Source of the DNA: Halobellus limi
GTDB lineage: Archaea > Halobacteriota > Halobacteria > Halobacteriales > Haloferacaceae
Assembly (NCBI RefSeq): GCF_004799685.1
Contig: NZ_CP031311.1
Coordinates: 744,001-808,000 of the forward strand
Length of the DNA: 64,000 nucleotides
Direction: 5' to 3'
The notes under the pieces are model-generated. The model did not search any database, was not told where the DNA came from, and saw only the letters and a program-made list of their open reading frames with translations. The position numbers and the translations under genes were made by a program. Shown one piece after another: positions 25,713 to 35,739 of the stretch (its first letter is position 1; the number at the start of each line of letters is the position of its first letter).

Positions 25713-27059
25713 ATGAGCGAGGGCGGACGCCACGAGCGGGTCGCGGGCAGCCCGTACACGCCGCACACGCCCGCAGAGACCGCCGAGATGCTCGCGGCGG
25801 TCGGCGTCGACAGCGAGGCGGAACTCTTCGACGTTCCGCCCGAGGTGCGGTTCGACGGCGACCTCGGCATCGAACCCCGGAGCGAGCGCGAACTCCGCGC
25901 GGAGCTGTCGTCGGTGCTCGCGAAGAACGACGACCTGACGGGGTTCCTCGGGCGCGACCACCACTCACACTACGTCCCGTCGGTCGTCGACGACCTCTCA
26001 CAGCGGGCCGAGTTCCTGACCTCCTACACGCAGTACCAGCCGGAGATCGCTCAGGGCTTCCTGCAGGCGCTCTTCGAGTACCAGTCGCTCGTCGTCGAAC
26101 TGACCGGGCTTCCGGTCGCGAACTGCTCGATGTACGACGCCGCGACGGCGCTGGGAGAGGCGGCCAGGCTCGCCGACCGAGTTCGGAAGGTGTCCGGGTC
26201 CGTCGTGTGGGTACCCGAGGTTCTCCACGAGAACAAGCGCGCGGTGCTCGAAAGCTACGTCGACGGTACCGACCTCGCGGTCGAGACGTATCCGATGGCC
26301 GAGGGGACCGTCGACGTCGACGCGCTCGCCGAACTCGCCGACGGGGAGTCGGCGATGATCTACGCCGAGAACCCGACCGTTCACGGGACGATAGAGGAGC
26401 GTCTCTCCGACGTTGGCGACGTCGCCGACGAGGCGGGCGCGCTGTTCTGTCTCGGCACCGACACCGTCGCGCTCGGCCTGCTCGAAGAACCGGCGAGCGT
26501 CGGCGCCGACGTCGTCGTCGGCGAGGCCGACGCGCTGGGCCTGCCGACGGCCTACGGGATGGGGCTGGGCCTCTTCGCGACGCGCGAGGCGTTCCTCAGA
26601 CAGGTCCCCGGTCGACTCGTCGGAGCCGGCGAGGACGCGGCCGGCAAGCGCGCCTACACGCTCACGCTGCAGACCAGAGAACAGCACATCCGCAAGGAGC
26701 GCGCCACCTCGAACATCTGCACGAACCAGGCGTGGGTGGCGCTGCGGACCGCGATGCACCTCGCGTGGCTCGGTCCGGACGGCCTCGTCGATCTCGCGAG
26801 CCGGTGCGTTCGCGAGGCGGAGTCGCTCTCGGCGCGGCTGGACGAGTTCCCCGGAGTCAAAGCGCCGGTCCACGATCGGCACCACTTCCGGGAGTTCCTC
26901 GTCCGGACCGACCAGCCGGCGCCGGCGATCGCGCGAGACCTCGAAGCGGACGGCTTCGCGGTCCACGTCCTCGACGACCACCTGCTGCAGATCTGTGTCA
27001 CCGACGTGAACGCCGACGAGACGGACGCGCTCGTCGCGGCGTTCGAGGAGGCACTATGA
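25713..27059 (+). CDS. gcvPA: Glycine dehydrogenase (decarboxylating) subunit 1
   Basis: The start at ATG 25713 ([12 protein letters not shown]) gives 448 residues. This is the N-terminal half of the split P protein, as in archaea and many Gram-positive bacteria. Motifs include the head [44 protein letters not shown] and the C-terminal [28 protein letters not shown] at 26645 onward (the conserved block before subunit 2). The catalytic PLP lysine is in subunit 2. The TGA overlaps the gcvPB start. Confidence 0.95.
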   Translation: MSEGGRHERVAGSPYTPHTPAETAEMLAAVGVDSEAELFDVPPEVRFDGDLGIEPRSERELRAELSSVLAKNDDLTGFLGRDHHSHYVPSVVDDLSQRAEFLTSYTQYQPEIAQGFLQALFEYQSLVVELTGLPVANCSMYDAATALGEAARLADRVRKVSGSVVWVPEVLHENKRAVLESYVDGTDLAVETYPMAEGTVDVDALAELADGESAMIYAENPTVHGTIEERLSDVGDVADEAGALFCLGTDTVALGLLEEPASVGADVVVGEADALGLPTAYGMGLGLFATREAFLRQVPGRLVGAGEDAAGKRAYTLTLQTREQHIRKERATSNICTNQAWVALRTAMHLAWLGPDGLVDLASRCVREAESLSARLDEFPGVKAPVHDRHHFREFLVRTDQPAPAIARDLEADGFAVHVLDDHLLQICVTDVNADETDALVAAFEEAL

Positions 27060-28480
27060 TGAACCACGATCAGGCGCGCTACGGCGACGACGACCGGTAC
27101 GAATCGCTGCTCTCCGAGAAGGACACGACGGCCGTCGACGTCGCGGAGGCGTCGCCGCTGCCCGACGATCTGACCCGCGATAGCCTCGAACTGCCCGGAC
27201 TCTCCGAACCGGAGCTGTCGAGGCACTACACGCGGCTCTCGCAGATGAACTGGAGCGTCGAGAGCGGGCCGTACCCGCTCGGATCGTGCACGATGAAGTA
27301 CAACCCCTCGTTCACCGAGGACGTCGCGGCCGACCCGAACGGGGGCGTCCACCCCGACCGCTCCGAGGAGAGCGTCCAGGGGACGCTCGAACTCCTCTAC
27401 GGCCTCCAGGACTACCTCGCACGCATCGGTGGTATGGACGCGGTGACGCTACAGCCGCCCGCCGGCGCGGCCGGGGAGTTCACCGGCATTATGATCGCGA
27501 AAGCGTGCCACGAGGCCCGCGGCGACCCGCGGTCGGAGGTCATCGTGCCCGCGTCGGCGCACGGCACGAACTTCGCGAGCGCGGCGATGGCCGGCTACGA
27601 CGTCGTCGAACTCCCCTCCGGCGACGACGGTCGCGTCGACCTCGACGCGCTCGAAGCGGCGGTCTCCGAGGAGACGGCGGCGCTGATGCTGACGAACCCG
27701 AACACCGTCGGGCTCTTCGAGCGCGACATCGAGGAGATCGCCGAGATCGTCCACGACGCCGGCGGCCTGCTGTACTACGACGGCGCGAACCTCAACGCGC
27801 TGCTCGGGCGGGCCCGTCCCGGCGATATGGGCTTCGACGTGATGCACTACAACGTGCACAAGACGTTCGCGACGCCGCACGGCGGCGGCGGTCCCGGCGC
27901 GGGCCCGGTCGGCGTCACCGAGGAACTCGCCGAGTTCCTTCCTCGACCCCACGTCCGCGAGCGCGACGGCCGTTACGAACTGTACGACCCCGAGCGGAGC
28001 ATCGGGAAGGTCCACGGCTACCAGGGCAACTGGCTCGTGCTCGTGAAGACCTACGCCTACATCGCCCGACTCGGAGACTCCGGGCTGAAGGACACCTCGG
28101 CGAAGGCCGTGTTGAACGCGAACTACCTCGCCGAGCGGATCGACTACGACATCCCGTACGGTCCGTTCCACCACGAGTTCGCCGCGACGGCGGGCGACCG
28201 CGACGCGGCCGACGTCGCGAAGGGGATGCTCGATCACGGCGTCCACCCGCCGACGACGAAGTGGCCCGAGTTCGTCCCGGAGGCGATGCTCACCGAACCG
28301 ACCGAAGCCGAGAGCAAGGCGTCGCTGGACGACCTCGCGGACGCCTTCGACGCCGCGATGGCCGACTCGAAAGACGCACTCGAAGCCGCACCGTCGAAGA
28401 CGACGGCGCGCCGGATCGACCAGGCCGCCGCGGCGCGGAACCCGCGGCTCTCCTGGCGCGCACTCGACAGAGAAGATTAA
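27056..28480 (+). CDS. gcvPB: Glycine dehydrogenase (decarboxylating) subunit 2
   Basis: Two in-frame ATGs stand at 27056 and 27059; the first overlaps the gcvPA stop as ATGA. The 474-residue subunit carries the PLP-binding lysine, Lys269, in [20 protein letters not shown], plus [11 protein letters not shown] and the glycine-rich loop. It decarboxylates glycine and loads the aminomethyl group on GcvH. The operon order T-H-PA-PB and the coupling are clear. No gene for the L protein is in the window. Confidence 0.96.
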   Translation: MMNHDQARYGDDDRYESLLSEKDTTAVDVAEASPLPDDLTRDSLELPGLSEPELSRHYTRLSQMNWSVESGPYPLGSCTMKYNPSFTEDVAADPNGGVHPDRSEESVQGTLELLYGLQDYLARIGGMDAVTLQPPAGAAGEFTGIMIAKACHEARGDPRSEVIVPASAHGTNFASAAMAGYDVVELPSGDDGRVDLDALEAAVSEETAALMLTNPNTVGLFERDIEEIAEIVHDAGGLLYYDGANLNALLGRARPGDMGFDVMHYNVHKTFATPHGGGGPGAGPVGVTEELAEFLPRPHVRERDGRYELYDPERSIGKVHGYQGNWLVLVKTYAYIARLGDSGLKDTSAKAVLNANYLAERIDYDIPYGPFHHEFAATAGDRDAADVAKGMLDHGVHPPTTKWPEFVPEAMLTEPTEAESKASLDDLADAFDAAMADSKDALEAAPSKTTARRIDQAAAARNPRLSWRALDRED

Positions 28481-28500
28481 CCCGCGGGCCGACCGCTCGA

Positions 28501-28662
28501 CTACGCTTTCGCGGTGCTGATGCCGTTGATCTCGATGAAGCCGTAGCCGCACTCGTTACAGCTCCACTTCGTCTTCGTCCCGAGGTGGAGTTCCATCGAC
28601 GCCGTCTTCCAGAATCCGTCGTGGCCGCACTCGGGGCACTCGTACTCGCGTTCGAGGCTCAT
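28501..28662 (-). CDS. Small zinc beta-ribbon protein
   Basis: A 53-residue protein read from the ATG complement at 28660-28662 to a TAG at 28501-28503. It begins MSLEREYECPECGHDGFWK and has two CxxC knuckles (CPEC and CNEC) 25 residues apart, with strands between them, ending GFIEINGISTAKA. It matches the haloarchaeal putative zinc beta-ribbon type of about 50 residues. Such ribbons often bind nucleic acid or protein. It is convergent with gcvPB. Confidence 0.8.
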   Translation of the reverse strand: MSLEREYECPECGHDGFWKTASMELHLGTKTKWSCNECGYGFIEINGISTAKA

Positions 28663-28868
28663 ACGCACGGATTCGGCGCCACCGGTGTTGAATATACTGA
28701 TTCGAGCGCCCGCCTCGACATATACCTTATTTCACGATATACAATCCGCCAACGGGGAGAACAGTTTGAGGATCCGGGTTAACGATACGGGTTTCTGTTA
28801 GGTATGTGAAGTATCGAACCCGTGTTCACGCCAGCCGGTGTCCCAACTGAACACGATGGAGCCACCTT

Positions 28869-29222
28869 ATGAGCGACTTACCACCGTCGATATCGACAGA
28901 GACAGCACTACGGCTGCTGACCAAACGGCAGCGACGACGGATCCTCCGCCGGGTGGCCGACACGCCCGAGGGGACGACTGTCGACGGGCTCACGGAGCAC
29001 CTAGCCGTAGCGGGCTCGACGACCTCGAACGGAAACGGACTCTCGGAAAGTCGGGGTATCGAACTTCACCACGTTCACCTGCCGATGTTACGGGAGGCGA
29101 ACGTGATCGAGTACGATGCCGGTCGGCCCACCGTGCGTCGGGGCCGAGAGTTCCAACGCGTTCTGTCTCTGTTGGAGGCGATCGACGGTCACCGAAAGGA
29201 CACATCGACGGACCGCTCCTGA
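28869..29222 (+). CDS. DUF7344-type winged-helix protein
   Basis: The 117-residue protein has the layout of the haloarchaeal DUF7344 domain: ALRLLTKRQRRRILRRVADTPEGTTVDGLTEHL (first helices), a Ser/Gly linker, then IELHHVHLPMLREANVIEYDAGRPTVRRG (recognition part and wing). Such proteins are presumed DNA-binding regulators. It starts the accessory stretch that runs to about 37 kb, and is convergent with the HalOD1 gene. Target unknown. Confidence 0.8.
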   Translation: MSDLPPSISTETALRLLTKRQRRRILRRVADTPEGTTVDGLTEHLAVAGSTTSNGNGLSESRGIELHHVHLPMLREANVIEYDAGRPTVRRGREFQRVLSLLEAIDGHRKDTSTDRS

Positions 29223-29310
29223 TCGCGGGTATCTCAGCTCTCTCGCAGGCGACGAGTCGGGCTCCCGGATCGTCGCAGTCCGTACCGTGCGCTCCAGCGG
29301 GGAGGAGGCA

Positions 29311-29649
29311 CTACCCGTCGTCTGTCCCCAGGAACCTTCCGTCGACTCGGACTTCGATGCTGCCGTCCCCGCTCACCGAGACGCCGGTGCCGGCGTACCG
29401 AAACGAGACTGTTACCGGCGGTGACTGTCCATCGAGCAGCGTATCGAGCGCCCCCGAATCGACAGTCTCCTGCAGAGGTGGCAGATCGGTCGTCGCCCGG
29501 TCAGTGGCCGCAGCAACTGCTTCGACGATCGCCACACTGGGCAGGGTCGATTGCTCCCAGTTGTGGCGGACCGTCGTGGACCTCGCATCTGTGTTTGCAG
29601 GCTGGTCTACTGTGTCTGAGTCACCGATCTGATCTGTGTCGTCACACAT
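29311..29649 (-). CDS. HalOD1 output-domain protein
   Basis: The start at MCDDTDQIGDSD (ATG complement 29647-29649) gives 112 residues. The domain core LPSVAIVEAVAAATDRATTDLPPLQETVDSGALDTLLDG, followed by VTVSFRYAGTGVSVSGDGSIEVR, is the pattern of HalOD1, a haloarchaeal output domain found alone or with sensor domains. Genes with DUF7344 often stand beside it, as here. The activity is unknown. Confidence 0.85.
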   Translation of the reverse strand: MCDDTDQIGDSDTVDQPANTDARSTTVRHNWEQSTLPSVAIVEAVAAATDRATTDLPPLQETVDSGALDTLLDGQSPPVTVSFRYAGTGVSVSGDGSIEVRVDGRFLGTDDG

Positions 29650-29761
29650 TATTTTCACTTGGTCGAGGAAACGAGAGCGGAGGTCACTGCTCGGGTTTCT
29701 GTACCGGGCCTTCGATCCGCGTCTGGATCGGATCGCTGTGCGTCTCTGCGCCCACTCATGG

Positions 29762-30556
29762 CTATTCGCGGTTACTGTCGAGTTGCCACGTGAACAGCGC
29801 TTTCAGGACGACGACCAGGCTGTTCGTGGGCCCCGTTCCCCAGATGGCCGTTTCGTCGCGCGGCTCGGGCGGGTGTTGACCGTCACCGTCGACGAGGACA
29901 CTCACGAGCGTCTTCTCTCGGTCCACCATAAGGAGGCGACCGGCGGGCGTATCCGACCAGTCCCACAGCGACTCGAACAGTTGCGCGTCGGGGACCTCCT
30001 GTTCGAGCCGATCCTCGGCCGGTTGAGACATCTCTGCGAGCCGGATCGACGCTCCGCGGTCGCTGGCGGCGGCTAAGCTTCGGACGATCTCCTCGGTCAG
30101 TAGCTCCTCGACGGTCATGTAGACGATCTCGTCGTCAGCGGTCGAGACGAACTCCACGACGCGTTCGGTCACGGTTTCTCGGCCGGTGACCGTCCAGACG
30201 CCCTGCTGTTCGGTCGTCCGGTTCGATGATGCGAGCGTATCCAGGGCGTCTGTCAGGGCGGCCACGCGGTGGTTGTACTCCTGCTCGAAGTGACGGGCGG
30301 TCGTCTCCGTCGAGATCGCCCAATATCGCCGTGGACTCGACTGTTTGACGTCGACGAGGCCGCGCTCTCGGAGTTCGTCGGCCGCGTCGTAGACGCGGGT
30401 TCGGGGGACGTCGGCGGCTTCGCTCACGTCCTGAGCCGTTCCCTCACCGAGGCCCACGAGTGCGACGAACGTCCGGGCGGCGTAGGTACTGAGCCCGAGT
30501 TCTTCGAGTTGTTTGACGGCCGTGGACCGTGCGTGGTCGGATGGGTCACCGGACAT
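29762..30556 (-). CDS. TrmB-family transcriptional regulator, copy 1
   Basis: The start is taken at the ATG complement 30554-30556 (MSGDPSDHARSTAV); a GTG nine codons upstream is possible. The 264-residue protein has the TrmB winged helix at about residues 10-75 (KQLEELGLSTYAARTFVALVGLGEGTAQDVSEAADVPRTRVYDAADEL) and a PLD-like C-terminal domain with MTVEELLTEEIVRSLAAASDRGASIRLAEMS and RLLMVDREKTLVSVLV. TrmB proteins usually answer to sugars; this shorter type has a different effector domain. It is divergent from copy 2. Confidence 0.88.
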   Translation of the reverse strand: MSGDPSDHARSTAVKQLEELGLSTYAARTFVALVGLGEGTAQDVSEAADVPRTRVYDAADELRERGLVDVKQSSPRRYWAISTETTARHFEQEYNHRVAALTDALDTLASSNRTTEQQGVWTVTGRETVTERVVEFVSTADDEIVYMTVEELLTEEIVRSLAAASDRGASIRLAEMSQPAEDRLEQEVPDAQLFESLWDWSDTPAGRLLMVDREKTLVSVLVDGDGQHPPEPRDETAIWGTGPTNSLVVVLKALFTWQLDSNRE

Positions 30557-30600
30557 CGAGTCGTCACCAGTCTCGTGAACCACCGAGTGTGGTGGTTTTC

Positions 30601-30647
30601 GGCGTGTAGCCGCAGCGAGGTTGGGACCAAATCTGCGGCTTCACGCC
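30601..30647. promoter_or_regulatory. Inverted repeat enclosing the 15-base TrmB-region motif, site A
   Basis: Arms at 30601-30615 (ggcgtgtagccgcag) and 30633-30647 match as reverse complements at 14 of 15 positions. The 17-base centre holds cgaggttgggaccaa (30616-30630), which itself contains the short palindrome ttgg-ga-ccaa. The same 15-mer stands at 30833-30847 before copy 2. Site A begins 45 bases before the copy-1 ATG. Confidence 0.55.
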
Positions 30648-30832
30648 ACGCTACTGTCTGTGCTACCCGTACATAGATGTACTGTGATTAAGTGAGTGAA
30701 TAATCTCGGAGCGCTGGCTCTGGCGGTTCCAGGACCCCTAGAAATCGGGCCGTCGTCTGACTCTGTGAGTGACGCCCTCGTATCTCGGTGCCACGTACTA
30801 AACACCCGGCGGGTGAACGTCCACGTAGCGGT

Positions 30833-30847
30833 CGAGGTTGGGACCAA
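30833..30847. promoter_or_regulatory. 15-base motif cgaggttgggaccaa at the start of TrmB copy 2, site B
   Basis: An exact copy of the site A core that ends on the first base of the ATG at 30847. In a leaderless gene, a protein bound here would cover the transcription start. The equal motif in front of both divergent genes suggests a shared or crosswise operator. Confidence 0.5.
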
Positions 30848-31677
30848 TGGAAGACGTGTCAAATCAAGATAAATCGATCGAACTGCTCCAGCAACTCGGG
30901 CTCAAGGAGTACGAAGCGAAGTCGTTCGTCGCGCTCGCGCGCCGACAGCGCGGGACGGCCAAGGACATCAGCGAGACCTCGGAGGTTCCCCGGACGCGAG
31001 TGTACGACGCGATTCGCGTGTTGGAATCGAAGGGGCTCGTCGAGACCCAGCACTCGAATCCACAGGTGTTTCGTGCCGTCCCGATCGACGAGGCCGTCAA
31101 TACACTCCAGACGGAGTACGTCGAACGAGCGCAAGCACTTCGAGGCGCCCTGAGCGGGCTCGAACCGACCGACGAGAGAGAATCAACAGAGGCCACCCAC
31201 GAGGTGTGGTCCATCTCCGGCGATCAGGGCATTACGAGCCGGGCGCGGCAGTTGATCGAGGGAGCGACAGAGGAGTTGATCCTCGTGGTCGGCCACGAGA
31301 GTATTTTCACCGACCAGCTGGCCGAACAGCTGCAGTCGGCTCAGGAACGCGATGTGAACGTCATCATTGGGACGGTCGATGAAGACCTCCAGGCCACCAT
31401 TCAAGATGCCCTGCCTGGTGTCGAAGTGTTCGTCTCAGGATTGGACTGGCTGAGCCGGTCGCCGCTTCCAGATGACGATACCGAAATCAGTCGGCTGTTA
31501 CTGGCCGACCGTGAGGCGATCCTAGTAAGTTCGTTCACCGAAACGAGGGCAGACGGGCGTGAGCACGAACAAGGCGTCTTTGGCCGCGGATTCGACAACG
31601 GGCTGGTCGCGATCACTCGGCGGCTGATGGCGACCGGATTGCTGTCTGTGAACGATCCCGAAACTGAGGCGACTTGA
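30847..31677 (+). CDS. TrmB-family transcriptional regulator, copy 2
   Basis: The start at ATG 30847 gives 276 residues; a TTG three codons upstream is a weaker choice. The N-terminal winged helix KSIELLQQLGLKEYEAKSFVALARRQRGTAKDISETSEVPRTRVYDAI closely parallels copy 1, including PRTRVYDA. The C-terminal domain carries EELILVVGHESIFTDQLAEQLQSAQERDVNVIIGTV and RLLLADREAILVSSF. The pair is probably an old duplication. Its 3' end lies 53 bases from the broken transposase. Confidence 0.88.
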   Translation: MEDVSNQDKSIELLQQLGLKEYEAKSFVALARRQRGTAKDISETSEVPRTRVYDAIRVLESKGLVETQHSNPQVFRAVPIDEAVNTLQTEYVERAQALRGALSGLEPTDERESTEATHEVWSISGDQGITSRARQLIEGATEELILVVGHESIFTDQLAEQLQSAQERDVNVIIGTVDEDLQATIQDALPGVEVFVSGLDWLSRSPLPDDDTEISRLLLADREAILVSSFTETRADGREHEQGVFGRGFDNGLVAITRRLMATGLLSVNDPETEAT

Positions 31678-31730
31678 GCATCTCGTGAGCGTCAGAGAGA
31701 ACGTCATATCATTGCCCGGGAACGGCAGGC

Positions 31731-33508
31731 GTGTCCCCGATGGCACCGACTTCTGTCTCTCGGCGCGATGTCTTCCGTTCGATAGCGACAACAGAGTATC
31801 CCGACTGGCCGGCCTACGACTCGACGCCACTGTACGACCAGAGCTCACTGACGGCGCTCATTGAGGATTTCCGAACCGTCTCGGGAATCTGGTTCGAGCA
31901 CGACGCCCACGACTCGATCGAGGGGTTCGTCTGTCAGTATCCACTGTCCTACGCGGAGTTCAACCCCCACGACCAGTACTCCGGTCCAACTGAATACGAG
32001 ATGCCACAGCTCTTCAGGGCGTTCCTGCTGAAAGTGATACACGGCTGGGGCCACGAGACAGCGCTCGTCGAATATCTCCGGCAGCACTCAGAGACCCGTC
32101 GCTCGCTCGGGTTCGACTCCGTTCCCGATCAGTCGACACTCTGGCGCAGTTGGAACAAGCGCTTCAGCGCTGATCTCCGTGAGACAGTTGAGAGAACGGC
32201 TCGGACGCTCCTCATCAACGCACAGAATACCGGTGTTGTGGTTCCTCGTGACCCGGAACGGAAGCTCCAGTACTATGACGACGAGTCTGAGGCGACCGAT
32301 CCGGACGACCAGACTGTTTTGGAAGAAACAGCGAAGATCAGCGATCACGTCAGCCGCGTCGTCTTCCCCGCGTTCTCGCTGGACCGTGGTGAGGGCTGTG
32401 AGATCCACGAGAACGCGTACTGAGACCTGCAGACATATCTCGGACTTCGCGAGCGGCTGGCTGCGAACGAAGGGGCTCGCAGTTTCGTCTACGAATCGAC
32501 TCGAGATCGGACACCGCTGGGGCACGCCCGTCGCAAACACATCCGTGACCTCTCGATTGACCAAGTGCGAGAGATGTACCGGCAGGCCATCACTCGGCTC
32601 CTGAACGAAGTTACGGAGACAGAGCAGTTCTTTCGAGCGGGGATCGTCGCGATCGACATTACCGAAGCTGATCCGTTCACCGGCGATAGAACGGGCTACG
32701 AAGACGAGATCATCGGGACGAAGGAGAAGACCGACGAGTACGCTCACCAGTGGGCCACAGTTCAGCTGGTCGGCAACGCCGTCCCAATCGTGCTTGATGC
32801 GCGCCCGTCCGAAAGGGGGAGATACGACTGGCAATCGTCGAGGACTTACTGGATTCGGCTGAGGACCTCGTTCACGTCGATAACGTGCTGATGGACCGGA
32901 AGTTCGACAGCCAGCACGTTCTGGAGATGGTCAGTCAGCGCGGGCTTTCCTACGCCGTCCCAAAGCGGATGCAGACGAGCGAGAAAACTCAGGCCAAGCG
33001 GTTACTCCAGCGGGACCAGGATCGGTACGAGACTGACCGCAAACTACATTTCGGGAAGAATGAGTGGCACGAGGCGACGCTAATCTATCGTCGAAAAGAA
33101 GACTCTGAGCACGACGATCATCGACAATATTCGGTGTTCATAACGAATTGCGGGAGTGGTCACCTCACGGAGTACGGGTATCGGTGGGAAATCGAGAGCG
33201 GGTACAGATCGATAAAGCGGTTTATGGCTGCGACGACGTCAAAGGATTTCGAGCTTCGCTTCTCCTACTTCGCGCTCGCGTGTTCGCTGTACTCTATTTG
33301 GCGAGCAATCGATTTGCCGGTACAGGCCGATTTGACCGGTGAATATGAACACTTGCCGATCGTGACGGCCGACAACACGCTTACGCTGTTGAAGAAGGAA
33401 ACCGGAATCGGATCGCGAGGGTATCTATCCGTGGTAGCGCGGCGTCTGAGTGGCTACACTAGCCGCGGTCTCGGAAACGATCCGAATGAGTTGATCATCC
33501 AACAATAA
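31731..33508 (+). pseudogene. IS4-superfamily (ISH-type) transposase, broken by a stop and a frameshift
   Basis: Three pieces line up as one DDE transposase. Piece one is open from 31731 (GTG) or 31740 (ATG) to a TGA at 32421-32423. The same frame continues after the stop (DLQTYLGLRERLAANEGA) to about 32810, where a shift near a run of five G (32815-32819) moves the frame; piece three runs to 33508. The IS4 signature Y-2-R-3-E-6-K is exact in YGYRWEIESGYRSIKRF. Likely catalytic aspartates are in VAIDITEADPF and the VLMDRKFDS region. Both lesions make activity unlikely. Confidence 0.85.
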
Positions 33509-33721
33509 TGTCCGGTCAGAAAGCGATCTGAATCAGTTTCTGCTCACCGATTCGGCTGATACTACGCATCAAAGCCCCGCTAATCCCGCTATAGTCTCAA
33601 CTTCTACGGCGAGGAACTTGCGACTGGCCTTCTCGACGCGTACGAGAGTTGAACTCTCTTCGGTAACCAGAGTTCTGTTGGCCCTAATCAGACACTATCA
33701 CGGCGAATCCGGTGTATACTT

Positions 33722-33730
33722 TTTTATATT
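33722..33730 (+). promoter_or_regulatory. TATA-like box of the four-helix membrane protein gene
   Basis: ttttatatt lies 19-27 bases before ATG 33749, in one of the most AT-rich spots of the region. It indicates a leaderless transcript. Confidence 0.55.
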
Positions 33731-33748
33731 GACATCGAAGACAGGGAT

Positions 33749-34237
33749 ATGGATCCAGTACGAAGTAGCCTCGGCGGTGGGATCGCAGCAACCGCCGCGT
33801 TATTGGTGTTTCTCCTGGTTGCGGATCTCCTCCTCGCCGGAACCAACCTCTTCGTATTCGCCACCTTCACGAGCCTGTGCGCGGTCGGTGGAGCGCCCTA
33901 CTGTGAACTCGGAAGCCCGACTGCGACGTTTCTGACGTTCATCTGGTTTGGGCTTCTGTACGCCGTCGCCTGGCCACTCCTCTTCGCGGGGTTCACGTGG
34001 GGACTCCCCGGCGAAACGGGGCTGACTCACGGGGCAGTGTATGGCCTCATCCTCTGGGCGGGGTACGTCGTCGCCGTACTCTACGGGATCAGCATCGAAG
34101 GCCAGACGCTCGGCGATAATCTCCCGATGGTGGTCGTAACGCTCCTCGCGTACCTGGTCTACGGGGTCGTGCTCGGAGCGGGGTACGATTACCTCGCTGA
34201 ACACCGGACCTTCCTCAGCGAGAGACAGCCCACCTAG
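33749..34237 (+). CDS. Four-helix membrane protein, unknown function
   Basis: The 162-residue protein has four hydrophobic segments (about residues 10-30, 58-85, 94-114 and 126-146). A polar loop with two cysteines (CAVGGAPYCELGSP) lies between helices one and two. A strong TATA-like ttttatatt at 33722-33730, 19-27 bases before the ATG, supports both the start and transcription. I do not recognise a family. It follows the transposase remnant after a 240-base gap. Confidence 0.7.
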   Translation: MDPVRSSLGGGIAATAALLVFLLVADLLLAGTNLFVFATFTSLCAVGGAPYCELGSPTATFLTFIWFGLLYAVAWPLLFAGFTWGLPGETGLTHGAVYGLILWAGYVVAVLYGISIEGQTLGDNLPMVVVTLLAYLVYGVVLGAGYDYLAEHRTFLSERQPT

Positions 34238-34366
34238 ACCCCTACCGATTCACACGATGGCTGACCCCGGCATCGCAAGTCGACTGCAGTTGTCCATTGG
34301 GACGATCGTTCACGTCGTTTCCCGGCGACGAATCACTCTTTGTCAGTCAGCGTTAATGATGATACT

Positions 34367-35527
34367 ATGGCCGAACCCTCGTTCACCATTCGTCACCTCG
34401 ACCGGAACCCGATCACCGCCCGGACGACGGAGTTCGTCGAACGGAAGGGAATCGGCCACCCGGACTCGATCTGTGACGGCATCGCGGAAGCCGTCTCGCG
34501 GCATCTCTCGCGGTACTACCTCGACGAATTCGGGCAGATCCTTCACCACAACACCGACAAGGTTCAGCTCGTTGCGGGAACGACGGTCCCGGACTTCGGC
34601 GGCGGTGAGATCACCGATCCGATCTACGTGCTGATCGGCGGTCGAGCGACCCGATCCGTCGATGGGCGACGTATCCCGATCGACGAAATTGCGATCGGCG
34701 CGGCGAGAGAGTACGTCGACGAGCACTTTTCGGAATTGAGTGGCGATATGGTCGAGTTCGAGTCGCGTATCGGCGAAACGTCGGTCGATCTGAAATCACT
34801 GTTCGACTCACCGGCGGCCTCGCTGGCGAACGACACCAGCGTCGGGATCGGCTACGCCCCGCTCTCGGAAACCGATCGAATCATCAACGGTCTCGAGCCG
34901 GAACTCCGTGAGCGGCTCCCCGCCGTCGGCGAAGATATCAAGTTGATGGGGTGGCGGACGGACGACGAACTCAGAATCACCGTCGCGGCCGCCGTCATTT
35001 CTCGAAACGTCGCAGACGTCGACGAGTACGTGGAGGTGAAAGAGCGGATTGTGGAACTCGCCACTCGGTACGCGAACCGGCATACCGAGCGAACCGTCCA
35101 CGTCGACGTGAACGCCGCAGACGACGTCGAATCCGGGGTGGTGTACCTCACCGAAACCGGCCTCTCCGCGGAGATGGGCGACGACGGAAACGTCGGCCGT
35201 GGGAACCGTGTCAACGGCGTCATCACGCCGCACCGGCCGATGACCCTCGAGGCGTCGGCGGGAAAGAATCCAGTCTCCCACGTCGGCAAACTGTACAATC
35301 TCGTCGCCACGAACGCCGCAGAGCGCATCCACCGGGAACTCGGAGCCGAACACACCGAAGTGAAACTCCTCTCTCAGATCGGGCAACCGGTGACACGACC
35401 CCTGGCCGTGGACATCGACACGACGGTGCGCGACGACGACGAGGTGCGACACATCGTCACCGACGAACTCGAAGACGTGGAGTCGCTCACCCGCGATCTC
35501 GTAGACGGTGAGACGACGGTTTTCTGA
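34367..35527 (+). CDS. mat: Archaeal-type S-adenosylmethionine synthetase
   Basis: The start ATG at 34367 (MAEPSFTIRHLDRNP) gives 386 residues, a little shorter than most archaeal enzymes. Motifs of the archaeal family are all visible: VERKGIGHPDSICDGIAE, ILHHNTDKVQLVAG, FGGGEITDPIYVLIGGRAT, VGIGYAPLSETDRI, GEDIKLMGWR, GDDGNVGRGNRVNGVITPHRPM and GKNPVSHVGKLYN. It makes AdoMet from ATP and methionine. Its place in an accessory stretch beside an IS remnant suggests it could be a second copy in the genome. Confidence 0.93.
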   Translation: MAEPSFTIRHLDRNPITARTTEFVERKGIGHPDSICDGIAEAVSRHLSRYYLDEFGQILHHNTDKVQLVAGTTVPDFGGGEITDPIYVLIGGRATRSVDGRRIPIDEIAIGAAREYVDEHFSELSGDMVEFESRIGETSVDLKSLFDSPAASLANDTSVGIGYAPLSETDRIINGLEPELRERLPAVGEDIKLMGWRTDDELRITVAAAVISRNVADVDEYVEVKERIVELATRYANRHTERTVHVDVNAADDVESGVVYLTETGLSAEMGDDGNVGRGNRVNGVITPHRPMTLEASAGKNPVSHVGKLYNLVATNAAERIHRELGAEHTEVKLLSQIGQPVTRPLAVDIDTTVRDDDEVRHIVTDELEDVESLTRDLVDGETTVF

Positions 35528-35739
35528 CGACCCCATTAGGACGGGGCACATTCAGTACGGGCCCAGACTCAGATACTCAGGGTCCAAGACGGCGCCAGCC
35601 GGACGAACATTTCTTTTATTATTCGCCGCGGTAGTTTCGGTAAGAGACGGCCAGAGAATCTCGAATTGGCGGATCAGATGTCGCTTCTCGTGACCGAGAG
35701 CGGGCCGTTGAGGCCCCCGAAGGAACATAGGCATCAGCT

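Noticed and set aside
31678-33560. Terminal inverted repeats of the IS element
   Set aside because: The two ends share only gtgagc with loose flanking matches. No target duplication could be fixed by eye.
33590-33656. A short open segment reading LNFYGEELATGLLDAYES before a stop
   Set aside because: It may be the tail of a lost gene, but it is under 20 codons without an upstream frame, so nothing can be supported.
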